Source of the DNA: Actinophytocola sp.
Lineage (GTDB): Bacteria; Actinomycetota; Actinomycetes; Mycobacteriales; Pseudonocardiaceae
DNA length: 59,738 nucleotides
Direction: 5' to 3'
Assembly (NCBI RefSeq): GCF_009379765.1
Contig: NZ_WHTD01000034.1
Coordinates: 1-59,738 of the forward strand
Numbering within the stretch: the first letter of the stretch is position 1; every line of letters starts with the position of its first letter. Made by a program: the position numbers and the translations under genes. This document shows, piece after piece, positions 40,661 through 49,681 of the stretch. A model generated the notes under the pieces. It was not told the origin of the DNA. It made no database searches and saw only the letters and a list, made by a program, of their open reading frames with translations.

Positions 40661-41518
40661 TCATCGTTCGGCCGGGCACACCACGACGCCGAGCATCCCG
40701 GGACCGGTGTGCGCACCGATGGCCGCACCCAGCTCGGACACCACACAGCCCGACGCGGGCGAGATCCGCTCGTCGAGCAGCGTGGCCAGCTCCGCGGCCC
40801 GCTCATGGGCGGCGAGGTGGTGCACGGCGAGCTCGACGGCGGTCACACCTGTGGCCTGCGCGGCCTGCTCGGCGAGATCGACCAGCCGCAGCACGGCCCG
40901 ATGCGTCGTCCGCACCTTCTCCAGCGGCACGATGCGCCCGTCCTCGACATGCAGCAGCGGCTTCACGGCGAGCGCGGTCCCAAGGAACGCGGCCGCCGGC
41001 CCGATCCGCCCGCCGCGCCGCAGGTACTCCAGCGTCTCCAACACGAAGAACGTCGTGGTCCGCCCCGCCGCCTCGACCGCCGCGTCCTCCACCGCCGCCC
41101 CCGTGGCGCCGCCGATCGCGGCCGTCGCCGCGCGCAACACCGAGAACCCGAGCCCCATCACGGTGGTCCGGGAGTCCACCACGCGGACGTGATCCACCCC
41201 GACCTCCTGCGCGGCCAGCCGCGCGGACTCCCAGGTTCCGGACAGCTCGCGGGACAGGTGCACCGACACGATGCCGTCGGCGCCGCGGTCGAGCAGCCGC
41301 CGGTAGAGGTCGAGGAACTCGTCCGGGTTTGGCCGCGACGTCGTGACCGCGCGCCGGCCGGTGAGCGCCGCGGCGATGTCCGCCGGGCCGATGTCCACGC
41401 CGTCCAACCCGGACTCGTCGTCGATGAGCACGTGCAGCGGCACGACGTGCACCTCGTGCCGGGCGGCGAAGCCGTCCGGCAGGTAGGCGCTGGAATCGGT
41501 GACCACGGCGACCGGCAC
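40661..41518 (-). CDS. DegV-family fatty-acid-binding protein
   Basis: Encodes 285 residues: VAVVTDSSAYLP at the N terminus (the Ser that contacts the fatty acid carboxylate), TTSRPNPDEF, SVHLSRELSGTWESARLA and LRRGGRIGPAAAFLG, all DegV signatures. The related FakB proteins present fatty acids to the kinase FakA; no fakA is near. GTG 41518 lies 6 bp after the octT stop, so it is part of the nadD-to-degV run. Confidence 0.93.
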   Translation of the reverse strand: MPVAVVTDSSAYLPDGFAARHEVHVVPLHVLIDDESGLDGVDIGPADIAAALTGRRAVTTSRPNPDEFLDLYRRLLDRGADGIVSVHLSRELSGTWESARLAAQEVGVDHVRVVDSRTTVMGLGFSVLRAATAAIGGATGAAVEDAAVEAAGRTTTFFVLETLEYLRRGGRIGPAAAFLGTALAVKPLLHVEDGRIVPLEKVRTTHRAVLRLVDLAEQAAQATGVTAVELAVHHLAAHERAAELATLLDERISPASGCVVSELGAAIGAHTGPGMLGVVVCPAER

Positions 41519-41524
41519 GGTCGG

Positions 41525-42268
41525 TCAGCCTACGTGGTATTCGTCCGCTTTCCGGGCAAGCAACGGCCCGACCACGTCGGCCAATGCCTTGCCGACCCGC
41601 TCGTGTCCCTCCCAGCCCCAGTGCATCCCATCAGGGTTGCCGCGCCCGCTCAGCACGTGTTCTCCGACCAGATCCGCGAGATCGAGCAGCGGCACCCCGG
41701 CACCGTCGCCCCAGGCGCGGATCACGCGCGTGGCGTCGGTCCGACCGGTGTGCACCAGCCCGTAGGACGCCGCGCGATGCACCGGCGGAAGGACTCCGAC
41801 ACACGGCAGGTCCGGCCGCAGTGCGCGGATCGAGGCGAGGGTTCGGTCCAGGTAGCGGACGGTCAGCGCGGCCGGCAACGCCACCGGCCGGCCCCGGGTG
41901 GCCTTGGCGAGCCACGGCTGAGCGGCCAGGTAGCGGGCGCGGACGAACCTGCGCAACGCGTCCGGGCGCAGGTAGCGCAGGCCTTCTCGCAGGTAGGTGG
42001 GCAGCGGGGAGGGCAGCGTGTCCATGCTGCCGACCGCCAGCACCAGGACGTCCACCTTGGGCAGCAGCGACCACACCCGCGGGTCGCCGGCCAGTGCCCA
42101 GAACGCGTCGCGAGCGGTCCAGCCGAACCCGGCGAACAGCTCGGTCCGGCCACCGAGGGCCGCCGCGGCGAGGTTGGGCCACAGCCGCTCGTCGTCGGCC
42201 GGGTACGGCCCGTCGGGACCGTGGAAGCTGAGGGAGTCCCCGAACGTCAGCAGCGTCGGCGCGCCCAT
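41525..42268 (-). CDS. octT: SGNH hydrolase-like acyltransferase, probable diglucosylglycerate octanoyltransferase
   Basis: Encodes 247 residues of the SGNH fold: GDSLSFHG (Gly10-Asp11-Ser12) at the N terminus and the Asp/His block GNPDGMHWGWEGHERVG at the C terminus. In mycobacteria the gene at this place (Rv2418c, between degV and the GpgP-type phosphatase) is OctT, which adds octanoate to diglucosylglycerate in methylglucose lipopolysaccharide synthesis. Family and synteny agree; the activity here is inferred. ATG 42268 is 5 bp from the phosphatase stop. Confidence 0.75.
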   Translation of the reverse strand: MGAPTLLTFGDSLSFHGPDGPYPADDERLWPNLAAAALGGRTELFAGFGWTARDAFWALAGDPRVWSLLPKVDVLVLAVGSMDTLPSPLPTYLREGLRYLRPDALRRFVRARYLAAQPWLAKATRGRPVALPAALTVRYLDRTLASIRALRPDLPCVGVLPPVHRAASYGLVHTGRTDATRVIRAWGDGAGVPLLDLADLVGEHVLSGRGNPDGMHWGWEGHERVGKALADVVGPLLARKADEYHVG

Positions 42269-42272
42269 CGGC

Positions 42273-42887
42273 TCAGCCGGTGATCCCGGCGTTGTACACG
42301 CGCAACCGCCAGGCCAGGCCACTCGAACCGCGCCGGGCCAGCACCGTCCAGTGGCAGTTGCCGATGCCGCCCAGCTTCGCCCACGCGGTGATCGGCAGTT
42401 CCAGCAAGTGCCCGGTCAACGCGGTGATCAGGCCGCCGTGCGCGCACAGCACCGCGGTCTCCTCGTCCGACCCGTCGAGGTCGGCGACCACCTCGGAGGC
42501 CCGCGCGGCGACCTCCAGCCGCGACTCGCCGCCGGGCGGCGTCCAGGTCGAGTCGGTCTGCCAGATCTGCCGCGAGCCCGGCCACTGCTCGTCGATCTGG
42601 GCGCTCGACATGCCCTGCCAGAGTCCCAGGTTGGTCTCCCTCAGCCGCTTGTCCACCCGCAGCGTGACACCCGTGGTCTCGGTGAAGGTGGTGGCCGTGT
42701 CCATCGCCCGACGCAGGTCCGAGGTGACCACGATGTCCGGGGAGAACCGGGCGAGCGCGGGCACGGCGAAACGCGCCTGGTTGCGTCCCACGTCGGTGAG
42801 AACGGCGTCCAGGTGGCCCTGCATCCTGCCGGTCGCGTTGTAGTCGGTCTCGCCATGCCGCCACATCACGAGCCGGCCCAGGGTCAC
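42273..42887 (-). CDS. histidine phosphatase family protein (GpgP-like)
   Basis: Encodes 204 residues with the RHG motif MWRHGETDYN (His11 as phospho-acceptor), TSDLRRAMDTA and the second catalytic block CAHGGLITAL. By synteny with Rv2419c it is probably glucosyl-3-phosphoglycerate phosphatase of the methylglucose lipopolysaccharide pathway, but broad phosphatase activity is common. The GTG at 42887 overlaps the rsfS stop (GTGA). Confidence 0.88.
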   Translation of the reverse strand: MTLGRLVMWRHGETDYNATGRMQGHLDAVLTDVGRNQARFAVPALARFSPDIVVTSDLRRAMDTATTFTETTGVTLRVDKRLRETNLGLWQGMSSAQIDEQWPGSRQIWQTDSTWTPPGGESRLEVAARASEVVADLDGSDEETAVLCAHGGLITALTGHLLELPITAWAKLGGIGNCHWTVLARRGSSGLAWRLRVYNAGITG

Positions 42888-43285
42888 GTCGCCCCGCCGT
42901 CGGTGCCACCCGACTCGGCGACGACCGCGGCCGGGTCGAACTCGATCCGCGGGCAGTCCTTCCACAGCCGCTCCAGGCCGTAGAACGTCCGCTCATCGGC
43001 ATGCTGGACGTGCACCACGACGTCCACGAAGTCCAGCAGCACCCACCGACCCTCGCGGGCACCCTCGCGGCGCACCGGCTTGGTGCCGGCGTCGCGCATC
43101 TTCTCCTCGACGTTGTCCACGATCGCCCCGACCTGCCGCTCGTTGGGCGCGGAGGCGATGACGAAGCAGTCAGTGATCACCAGTTGCTCGGAGACATCGA
43201 GCACGATCACATCGCTGGCCTTCTTGTCGGCGGCGGCGTTGGCCGCGACCAGTGCCAACTCGCGTGCGTCGTGCGTTGCGACCAC
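42884..43285 (-). CDS. rsfS: ribosomal silencing factor
   Basis: Encodes 133 residues: ADKKASDVIVLDVSEQLVITDCFVIASAPNERQV and WVLLDFVDVVVHVQHADERTFYGLERLW, the complete RsfS fold that binds uL14 and blocks subunit joining in starvation. GTG 43285 follows GAGGAGTGAC. Usually the gene directly downstream of nadD; here a secreted hydrolase gene on the other strand separates them. Confidence 0.95.
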   Translation of the reverse strand: MVATHDARELALVAANAAADKKASDVIVLDVSEQLVITDCFVIASAPNERQVGAIVDNVEEKMRDAGTKPVRREGAREGRWVLLDFVDVVVHVQHADERTFYGLERLWKDCPRIEFDPAAVVAESGGTDGGAT

Positions 43286-43416
43286 GTCACTCCTCGATCG
43301 GTCGAACCTGCTCATTCCGGGCCGTGAACCCCACGAGAGTACCCGGGCCGGCCAGCTCACAGCGCATTCGCGTGGCGGTGCGACACGTCGGCACCGCGTC
43401 ACGCGACGATACCGTC

Positions 43417-44163
43417 ATGTTGAAGCGATTACTTCTCGTCCTCGCGGCGGCGTCCCTCACCACCGTCACGGTCGCCGCCGCGGCGGACTCGACGACGACC
43501 TCGGCCCAGAACGACACCTGGTGCACCGACCGGGACTCGATCGTCGTGCTGGGCGACTCCCTGTCCACCGGTCATGGCGCGAGCGACCCGGCCAACGCCT
43601 GGGTCCGGCGGACCCAGGCCGCCCTCCCCGACACCGATGTCACGAACCTGTCCGCCGACGGAGCACTGACCAGCGACTTCCTGCCCGCCGGGGTGGGAGT
43701 GCAGCGCCGTCCGGCGGGCAACCTCGTGCCGACCGCGGTGAGCCGGATCCAGACGATCCAGCCGTCGCTGGTGATCATCGAGGTCGGCGCGAACGAGTAC
43801 GGCACCGACCGCGACCCGGTAACCACCTACCGGGCCAACCTCACGAACCTGACCGACCGCATCCAGGCGGCGAGCCCGGACTCGACCCTGCTGTACATGC
43901 ACACCACTGGGTTCGACTACCGCTGGGCCACCCCGCCGATCGACCACGCGTGGACGGCCTACGACGCGGCGATGACCACGGTGGCCACCACCGAGTCGGC
44001 GCCGTACCTGGACCTCACCGAGTTCCTGCCGTGGGCCGACACCGACACCGCGGGGCTGTACGTGGAGAACGAGTTCGGCGCGGGCAACACGGTCCACTGG
44101 GCCGACGCCGGGCACGTGGCCACCGCCGGTGTGATCCAGCAGCAGCTGCTCATGTGTGGCTGA
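43417..44163 (+). CDS. secreted SGNH/GDSL hydrolase
   Basis: Encodes 248 residues: signal peptide (MLKRLLLVLAAASLTTVTVA), GDSLSTGHG with nucleophile Ser48, block III IEVGANEYGTD and the final Asp/His in HWADAGHVA. Probable esterase or acyl hydrolase acting outside the cell. It lies on the opposite strand inside the nadD-rsfS pair and ends 3 bp before the nadD stop, so it was inserted into a conserved operon. Confidence 0.87.
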   Translation: MLKRLLLVLAAASLTTVTVAAAADSTTTSAQNDTWCTDRDSIVVLGDSLSTGHGASDPANAWVRRTQAALPDTDVTNLSADGALTSDFLPAGVGVQRRPAGNLVPTAVSRIQTIQPSLVIIEVGANEYGTDRDPVTTYRANLTNLTDRIQAASPDSTLLYMHTTGFDYRWATPPIDHAWTAYDAAMTTVATTESAPYLDLTEFLPWADTDTAGLYVENEFGAGNTVHWADAGHVATAGVIQQQLLMCG

Positions 44164-44166
44164 CGG

Positions 44167-44757
44167 TCAGGACTCCCGGTAGAGATCCCTCTTGCTGATG
44201 TACTGCACGACGCCGTCGGGCACCAGGTACCAGACCGGCTGCCCGGCGGCGACCCGTGCCCTGCAGTCGGTCGAGGAGATGGCCATCGCGGGCACGTCGA
44301 CCAGGCTCACCGAGCCGCTCGGCAGGTGCCCGCTGGCCAAGGGGTAGCCGGGCCGGGTCACGCCGACGAAGTGGGCCAGCGCGAACAGCTCCTCGGCCTG
44401 CCGCCAGGACAGGATCTGCTCCAGCGCGTCGGCCCCGGTGATGAAGAACAGGTCCGCGTCGGCGTGGGCGGTCCGCAGGTCGCGCAGCGTGTCGATGGTG
44501 TACGTGGGGCCGACGCGGTCGATGTCGGCCCGGCTCACCGAGAACCTCGGGTTGGACGCGGTCGCGACCACCGTCATCAGGTACCGGTCCTCGGCCGCGC
44601 TGACCACGCGACGGCTCTTCTGCCACGGCTGCCCGGTGGGCACGAAGATCACCTCGTGCAGGTCGAACCTCGCCTGGACCTCGCTCGCCGCCACGAGGTG
44701 TCCGTGGTGCACGGGATCGAACGTGCCACCCATGATCCCGATTCTTCGACCCGACAT
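44167..44757 (-). CDS. nadD: nicotinate-nucleotide adenylyltransferase
   Basis: Encodes 196 residues, full length, with the nucleotidyltransferase motif [18 protein letters not shown], the WQKS block and the C-terminal [12 protein letters not shown] (ISSTxxR). It makes deamido-NAD from NaMN and ATP. ATG 44757 has TACGCT (44766-44771) 8 nt upstream, pointing to a leaderless mRNA. Divergent from the helicase gene. Confidence 0.95.
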   Translation of the reverse strand: MSGRRIGIMGGTFDPVHHGHLVAASEVQARFDLHEVIFVPTGQPWQKSRRVVSAAEDRYLMTVVATASNPRFSVSRADIDRVGPTYTIDTLRDLRTAHADADLFFITGADALEQILSWRQAEELFALAHFVGVTRPGYPLASGHLPSGSVSLVDVPAMAISSTDCRARVAAGQPVWYLVPDGVVQYISKRDLYRES

Positions 44758-44879
44758 AGCTGGTCAGCGTACGTGAAGCCGGGTTCGTGATCTTGACGCG
44801 CCAGACTTTTTCCGTGCGAAAGGACCATTCGCACGGGTTCGTCCTGGCACGTGTCGGCGTCATAGGTCAGGGTGGAGAC

Positions 44880-46985
44880 GTGGACCAGCAAGCCCTTCGA
44901 ACCTCAGCCGAACAACGCCTCCGCGCCCTCGCCGGCGACGGTGCCGCTCTGCGCGAGGACCAGTGGACCGCCATCAAGGCCCTGGTCGTCGACCGCAGGC
45001 GGGCACTCGTCGTGCAGCGCACCGGGTGGGGCAAGTCAGCCGTCTACTTCATCGCCACCGCGCTCTTACGAGAGCTCGGCCAGGGTCCGACGGTCATCGT
45101 CTCGCCACTGCTCGCGCTGATGCGCAACCAGATCGAGGCGGCGGGCCGGGCCGGCGTGCACGCGGCCACCATCAACTCGGCCAACATCGACCAGTGGCAC
45201 GAGGCCCAGGAGGACGTCCTCGCCGGCCGCACCGACGTGCTGCTGGTGAGCCCGGAACGGCTCAACAACCCCGAGTTCCGCGACACCGTGCTGCCCGAGC
45301 TCACCGCGTCGGCCGGCATGCTGGTGGTCGACGAGGCGCACTGCATCTCCGACTGGGGCCACGACTTCCGGCCGGACTACCGCAGGCTCCGCACGCTGCT
45401 GGGCGAGCTCCCCTCGGGTGTGCCGGTGCTCGCCACCACGGCCACGGCCAACGACCGGGTCGTGCGTGATGTCGCCGACCAGCTCGACCTCGGGGCGCGG
45501 GACACGTTGGTGCTGCGCGGCGAGCTCGACCGAGAGAGCCTTCACCTGGGTGTGCTGCGGCTGCCCACCGCGCAGGCCCGGTTCGCGTGGCTGGCCGAGA
45601 ACCTGGGCAAGCTGCCCGGGTCGGGGATCATCTACACGCTCACGGTCGCCGCGGCCTCTGAGGTGTCCTCGTTCCTGCGCGACCACGGGTACTCGGTGTC
45701 GGCCTACTCCGGGAAGACCGATCCCACCGCCCGCGAACGCATCGAGCAGGACCTGTTGGCCAACCGGATCAAGGCGGTGGCGGCCACGTCGGCGCTCGGC
45801 ATGGGTTTCGACAAGCCCGACCTGGGTTTCGTCATCCATCTCGGCGCGCCGCCGTCGCCGATCGCCTACTACCAGCAGATCGGCCGCGCGGGCCGCGGCG
45901 TGGAGCGCGCCGAGGTCCTGCTCCTGCCGGGCACGGAGGACCAGGACATCTGGGCCTACTTCGCGTCGCTGGCGTTCCCGGCGGAGCGGGTCGTGCGGCA
46001 GGTGCTCGACGTGCTGGCGGAGGCCGACCGGCCGCTGTCCACCGCGGCCATCGAACCGCGGTGCGACCTGTCCCGCAGCCGGCTCGAGATGGTGCTCAAG
46101 GTGCTGGACGTGGACGGCGCGGTGCACCGGGTCAAGGGCGGTTGGGTCGCGACCGGCCAGGGTTGGGTGTACGACGAGGAGCGATATCTCGGCATTGCCG
46201 GTGCCCGGAGGTCCGAGCAGCGGGCGATGCTCGAGTACCAGCGCACGGACGAGTGCCGGATGGAGTACCTGCTCCGCCAGCTCGACGACCCGCACGCGGT
46301 GCCGTGCGGGCGGTGTGACAACTGCGCCGGACCCCGGTGGAGTACGGAGGTCTCGGACCCCGCGGTCGCGAAGGCCCGGGAACGCTTACGCAGACCAGGG
46401 GTCGAGGTCGATCCTCGTCGTATGTGGCCAAGCGGTATGGCCGCGCTCGACGTTCCGCTGTCCGGAAAGCTCGGCGCTGGTGAGTTGGCCGAGTCGGGCC
46501 GGGCGCTGGGTCGGCTCACCGACATCGGCTGGGGCAACCGGTTGCGCGAGCTGTTCGCGCCCGGCGCGCCGGTCGACGGTCCGGTACCCGACGACATGGT
46601 CGACGGCTGTGTCGCGGTGCTGGCGTCGTGGGGCTGGGCGGCACGTCCCGTCGGCGTGGTCACCATGGGCTCGGTCAGCCGGCCGAAGCTGGTGGCGAGC
46701 CTGGGCGAACGGATCTCTGCCATCGGCAGGCTCCCGTTCCTCGGCGAGATCGGTGTCCGCGACTCGGGTGAGCGCCAGGCCAACAGCGCGCGCCGGCTGG
46801 CCCAGGTGTGGCGGTCCATCGAGATCGGTCCGGCCCTGGCGGCGAGTTTGTCCACTGTGGACGGACCGGTGCTGCTCGTGGACGACCGGGTGGACACCGG
46901 CTGGACGGCGACCGTGGCCACCAAGCTCTTACGCGACGCGGGCGCCGCCGCGGTCCTCCCGTTCGCCTTGGCCACCACCACCTGA
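44880..46985 (+). CDS. RecQ-family DNA helicase
   Basis: Encodes 701 residues: Walker A TGWGKSAVYF, DEAH box VVDEAHCISDWGHDFRPDY, motif VI QQIGRAGRG and a RecQ zinc site (CGRCDNC with an earlier Cys in DECRMEY). After residue ~500 it carries a non-RecQ C-terminal part whose VLLVDDRVDTGWTATVATKLL resembles a phosphoribosyltransferase loop, as in some actinobacterial RecQ-like proteins. GTG 44880 follows GGTGGAG and a CAGGGT box. It probably repairs or unwinds DNA forks. Confidence 0.88.
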   Translation: MDQQALRTSAEQRLRALAGDGAALREDQWTAIKALVVDRRRALVVQRTGWGKSAVYFIATALLRELGQGPTVIVSPLLALMRNQIEAAGRAGVHAATINSANIDQWHEAQEDVLAGRTDVLLVSPERLNNPEFRDTVLPELTASAGMLVVDEAHCISDWGHDFRPDYRRLRTLLGELPSGVPVLATTATANDRVVRDVADQLDLGARDTLVLRGELDRESLHLGVLRLPTAQARFAWLAENLGKLPGSGIIYTLTVAAASEVSSFLRDHGYSVSAYSGKTDPTARERIEQDLLANRIKAVAATSALGMGFDKPDLGFVIHLGAPPSPIAYYQQIGRAGRGVERAEVLLLPGTEDQDIWAYFASLAFPAERVVRQVLDVLAEADRPLSTAAIEPRCDLSRSRLEMVLKVLDVDGAVHRVKGGWVATGQGWVYDEERYLGIAGARRSEQRAMLEYQRTDECRMEYLLRQLDDPHAVPCGRCDNCAGPRWSTEVSDPAVAKARERLRRPGVEVDPRRMWPSGMAALDVPLSGKLGAGELAESGRALGRLTDIGWGNRLRELFAPGAPVDGPVPDDMVDGCVAVLASWGWAARPVGVVTMGSVSRPKLVASLGERISAIGRLPFLGEIGVRDSGERQANSARRLAQVWRSIEIGPALAASLSTVDGPVLLVDDRVDTGWTATVATKLLRDAGAAAVLPFALATTT

Positions 46986-46994
46986 CCGCCCGCG

Positions 46995-47030
46995 GTGGTG
47001 CTTGGTCCGCCGCACCGGACCAAGCACCAC
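46995..47030 (+). terminator. terminator after the helicase gene
   Basis: A 15-bp perfect stem (GTGGTGCTTGGTCCG / CGGACCAAGCACCAC) with a 6-nt loop starts 10 bp after the stop. The next ~60 bp hold short direct repeats (GATCATCAGGGC twice, GACGGTGGCC twice). Confidence 0.8.
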
Positions 47031-47091
47031 AGGGACGATCATCAGGGCGATCATCAGGGCGACGGCGGCTGACGGTGGCCGACGGTGGCCG

Positions 47092-48178
47092 TCACTTGCT
47101 GCTCAGGTCGCTGAACACCTTGCGCTTGAGAGGAGGGATCACCGAGAACACACGCAGCGCTGCCTTGAACATCGAGCGGCCGACTCGGTTGGTGGAGATC
47201 GTCTGCTCGGCGGTACGGAGCGACCGGCGCACGGCGGCGAAGCCGTAGTCGATCATCCGGGTCTCGTAGTCGTGGATGCCGTCTAGGAGGTCGACCTCGC
47301 CTCGGGACGCGGCGATCAGGCTGCGGGCGAGCAGTTGGGCGTCGCGCAGGGCGGTGTTGGCGCCGATGCCGCGGAACGGCGTCATGCTGTGGATCGCGTC
47401 GCCCAGCAGGGTGATGTTCGACGTCTCCCACTGCCGCACCGCCACCGAGGTGCGGATCGGCAGCAGCGACACGCTCTGCGCGGGTGACTCGGCGACCAGT
47501 CGTCGCAGCGACGGGTGCCAGTCCGCGATGAGGGTGCCGACCATATCGCGCAGGCGTTCACCGCCCATGTCGGACAGTTCGGCGTCGCCGTGCGGGTACT
47601 TGGCGCTGGAGGCGGTGTAGGCCCACATGACGTAGCTGCCGGTGTTGTCGAACAGCACGGCATCCCGCGCCGCGGTCTCGTCGTTGCCGCCGATGCCGCG
47701 CTCGGTCGGCGCGTAGTTCGCGCCGAGCTCGTGCGGGGCGATGAACATGCCACACCCGGACGGCGGGAGCACGCTGTGCGGCCCGTCCTGCAAGCGGGTC
47801 GGCAAGCGGCGCTTGGTCTCCTCGGTCAGCGGGTACTTGCCGGCGATCGCGCGGATGCCGGTGTCCACCCGCGTGGCGTCCGGCAGGTACTGGCGGCACA
47901 CCCGCGAGTTGGCGCCGTCCGCGGCCACCAGCACGTCGGCCGTCGCGGTGGTGCCGTCGACGAAGTGGAGGGTGACCGTGCCGTCGGCGGCGCGCGCGTA
48001 GCGCTCGAACTCCTTGCCGTGGTGCAGCGCACCCTCCAGGCCGGCGGACAGCACCTGGTGCAGGGTGATCCGGCTGACCGAGTGGTGCGCTCCGGTCGGG
48101 TCGCGCTCGGTGCCCGACGTGAGCTCGTCCTCGACCACCAGCAGCTCCGTGAGCTGGTCGGTGACGAAGCCGAACGCG
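47092..48178 (-). pseudogene. FAD-dependent monooxygenase lacking its N terminus
   Basis: The frame reads from about SAFGFVTDQLTELLVVEDEL (near 48178) to the stop at 47092. It contains the DG motif VLVAADGANSR and the GD motif GDAIHSMTPFRGIGANTALRDA, but the first ~70 residues with the GxGxxG FAD-binding strand are missing. GTG 48138 could start a 348-residue product that should not bind FAD. The 5' side is fused to the end of a TetR gene, so the loss is a deletion that removed both promoters. Confidence 0.8.
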
Positions 48179-48394
48179 GATCTGCGGCGGCGTCAGCAGG
48201 TCGGCGAACTACCCGCCGACCTGGACCCGGCGTGCTTGCTGCTGGCCCTGTTCGCCGCGGCCAGTGCGACGGTCACGCTGCCGCGGATCGCGACGGCGAT
48301 CTGCGACGAGGATGTCGAGTCGGAGGAGTTCACCCGGCGCTACGCCGACCAGCTGGCGAAACTGGTTCGCCACCTCGCCCACGGTCAGGCGTAG
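48176..48394 (+). pseudogene. TetR-family regulator, C-terminal fragment
   Basis: The plus-strand frame starting around DLRRRQQVGELPADLDPACL and ending RYADQLAKLVRHLAHGQA at TAG 48394 matches the ligand-binding C terminus of TetR/AcrR regulators. No HTH part precedes it. Upstream is the truncated monooxygenase on the other strand, so a once divergent regulator/enzyme pair has lost both 5' ends. It overlaps the convergent FMO remnant by 10 bp. Confidence 0.75.
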
Positions 48395-49631
48395 GCGTAG
48401 TCGCTCACCGGGAAGCGGCCGGCGGCGCGCCGGGCGTTGATCGTCGACGTGGGGTGTAGCAGGGCGGCCTCGCCGTGCGGGTTGAAGTAGTAGCTGTGCG
48501 AGGTCGCGCAGCTACCCAGCTCGAACACCCAAGTCGCCCAGCCGGTCGGTCATCTCGGCGAGGAACTCGTCGTTGGCGGCCGACGTCACCTCGAACGTCG
48601 TCGCGCCGCGGTGGCGGAGCTCGCCGAACAGCCACGCCATGTGCCGCATCTGCGCCTCGATCGTGGTGAAGTACGACAGTCCGCTGTAGGAGCACGGACT
48701 GTTGAGGCTGATCAGGTTCGGGAAGTGCGGGAACCCCGTGGCGAGCAGCAGGGTGTCGATCTCGGTTCGGCGGCCGTCGACGGTGACGATGCCGTTCGGC
48801 TCGACACGCTCGATCGGCCTCGTCTCCAACCGCACGGTTGGTCAGTCGCGCCTGCCGGTAGTGCAGCACACCGGTGACCATGATCGCTTCGAGTGCGGCC
48901 GAGTTGACCAGGCGCGCGGCGCGCTGGGCGAGCGGCATCCGCGCGACGAGTCGCTGCACCGGGCGTGGGATCGGTCCGTCGAGCTTGGGCGTCACCCAGA
49001 TCGGCGTGCGTTGGTACACGGTCAGCTCCGCGACTTTCCTGGCCACCTCGGGCACCAGCTGCACGGCCGTCGCGCCGGTGCCGATGACCGCGGCGCGGCG
49101 GGCGGTGAGGTCGTAGCCGTCGTCCCAGGCCGTGGAGTGGATGACCTTGCCGGCGAAGCCGTCGATGCCCGGGATGTTCGGCATCCGCGGCTGCGACAGG
49201 AACCCCGTGGCGGTCACCAGGTACCGGGCGGTGACCGGCGCGCTGCCGCGAACGCGGACGGTCCAGACCCGCTCGGCATCGTCCCATCGCGCGCCGTCGA
49301 CGACCGTGCCGAAGCGCATGTAGCGGCGCAGGTCGTACTTGTCCGCGACGTGCTCGGCGTAGCGCTTGAGCTCCGCGCCCGGCGCGAACATCCGCGACCA
49401 GTACGGGTTCGGCTCGAACGAGTAGGAGTAGGTGACCGACGCGATGTCCACCGCCAGGCCCGGGTACCGGTTGACGTGCCAGGTCCCGCCGAGGTCGTCC
49501 GCACGCTCGAGGATCGCGAGGTTGTCGACGCCGAGCCGGTTGAGCTGGATCGCGGCCCCCATGCCGCCGAAGCCGGCGCCCACGATGATCGCGTCGTAGT
49601 CGGGTGTCACGTCAGACCTCTCATTCGACAT
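48385..49631 (-). pseudogene. flavin-containing (Baeyer-Villiger-type) monooxygenase, disrupted
   Basis: The first ~265 codons from ATG 49631 are intact: IIVGAGFGGMGAAIQLNRLG, the FMO-like region around GTWHVNRYPG, and a second GxGxxA in VIGTGATAVQL. After HYRQARLTN (~48840) the frame changes and about 30-40 residues normally present before RLETRPIERVEPNG are missing. A second shift near 48516 is needed to reach ELGSCATSHSYYFNPHGE and the true stop at 48385. Three frames are thus required, so the gene is dead unless the sequence contains errors. Confidence 0.85.
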
Positions 49632-49681
49632 ACTCTTGGTATTTAAATTCTGTAGGGATGCCAAGGGCTACGCTGGCCGCC
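49632..49681. promoter_or_regulatory. AT-rich promoter region between FMO and TetR genes
   Basis: This 50-bp gap is AT-rich for this genome and includes the palindrome ATTTAAAT. On the plus strand TACGCT lies exactly 7 nt before ATG 49682. On the minus strand TAAATA lies upstream of ATG 49631. A TetR operator is expected here. Confidence 0.5.
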
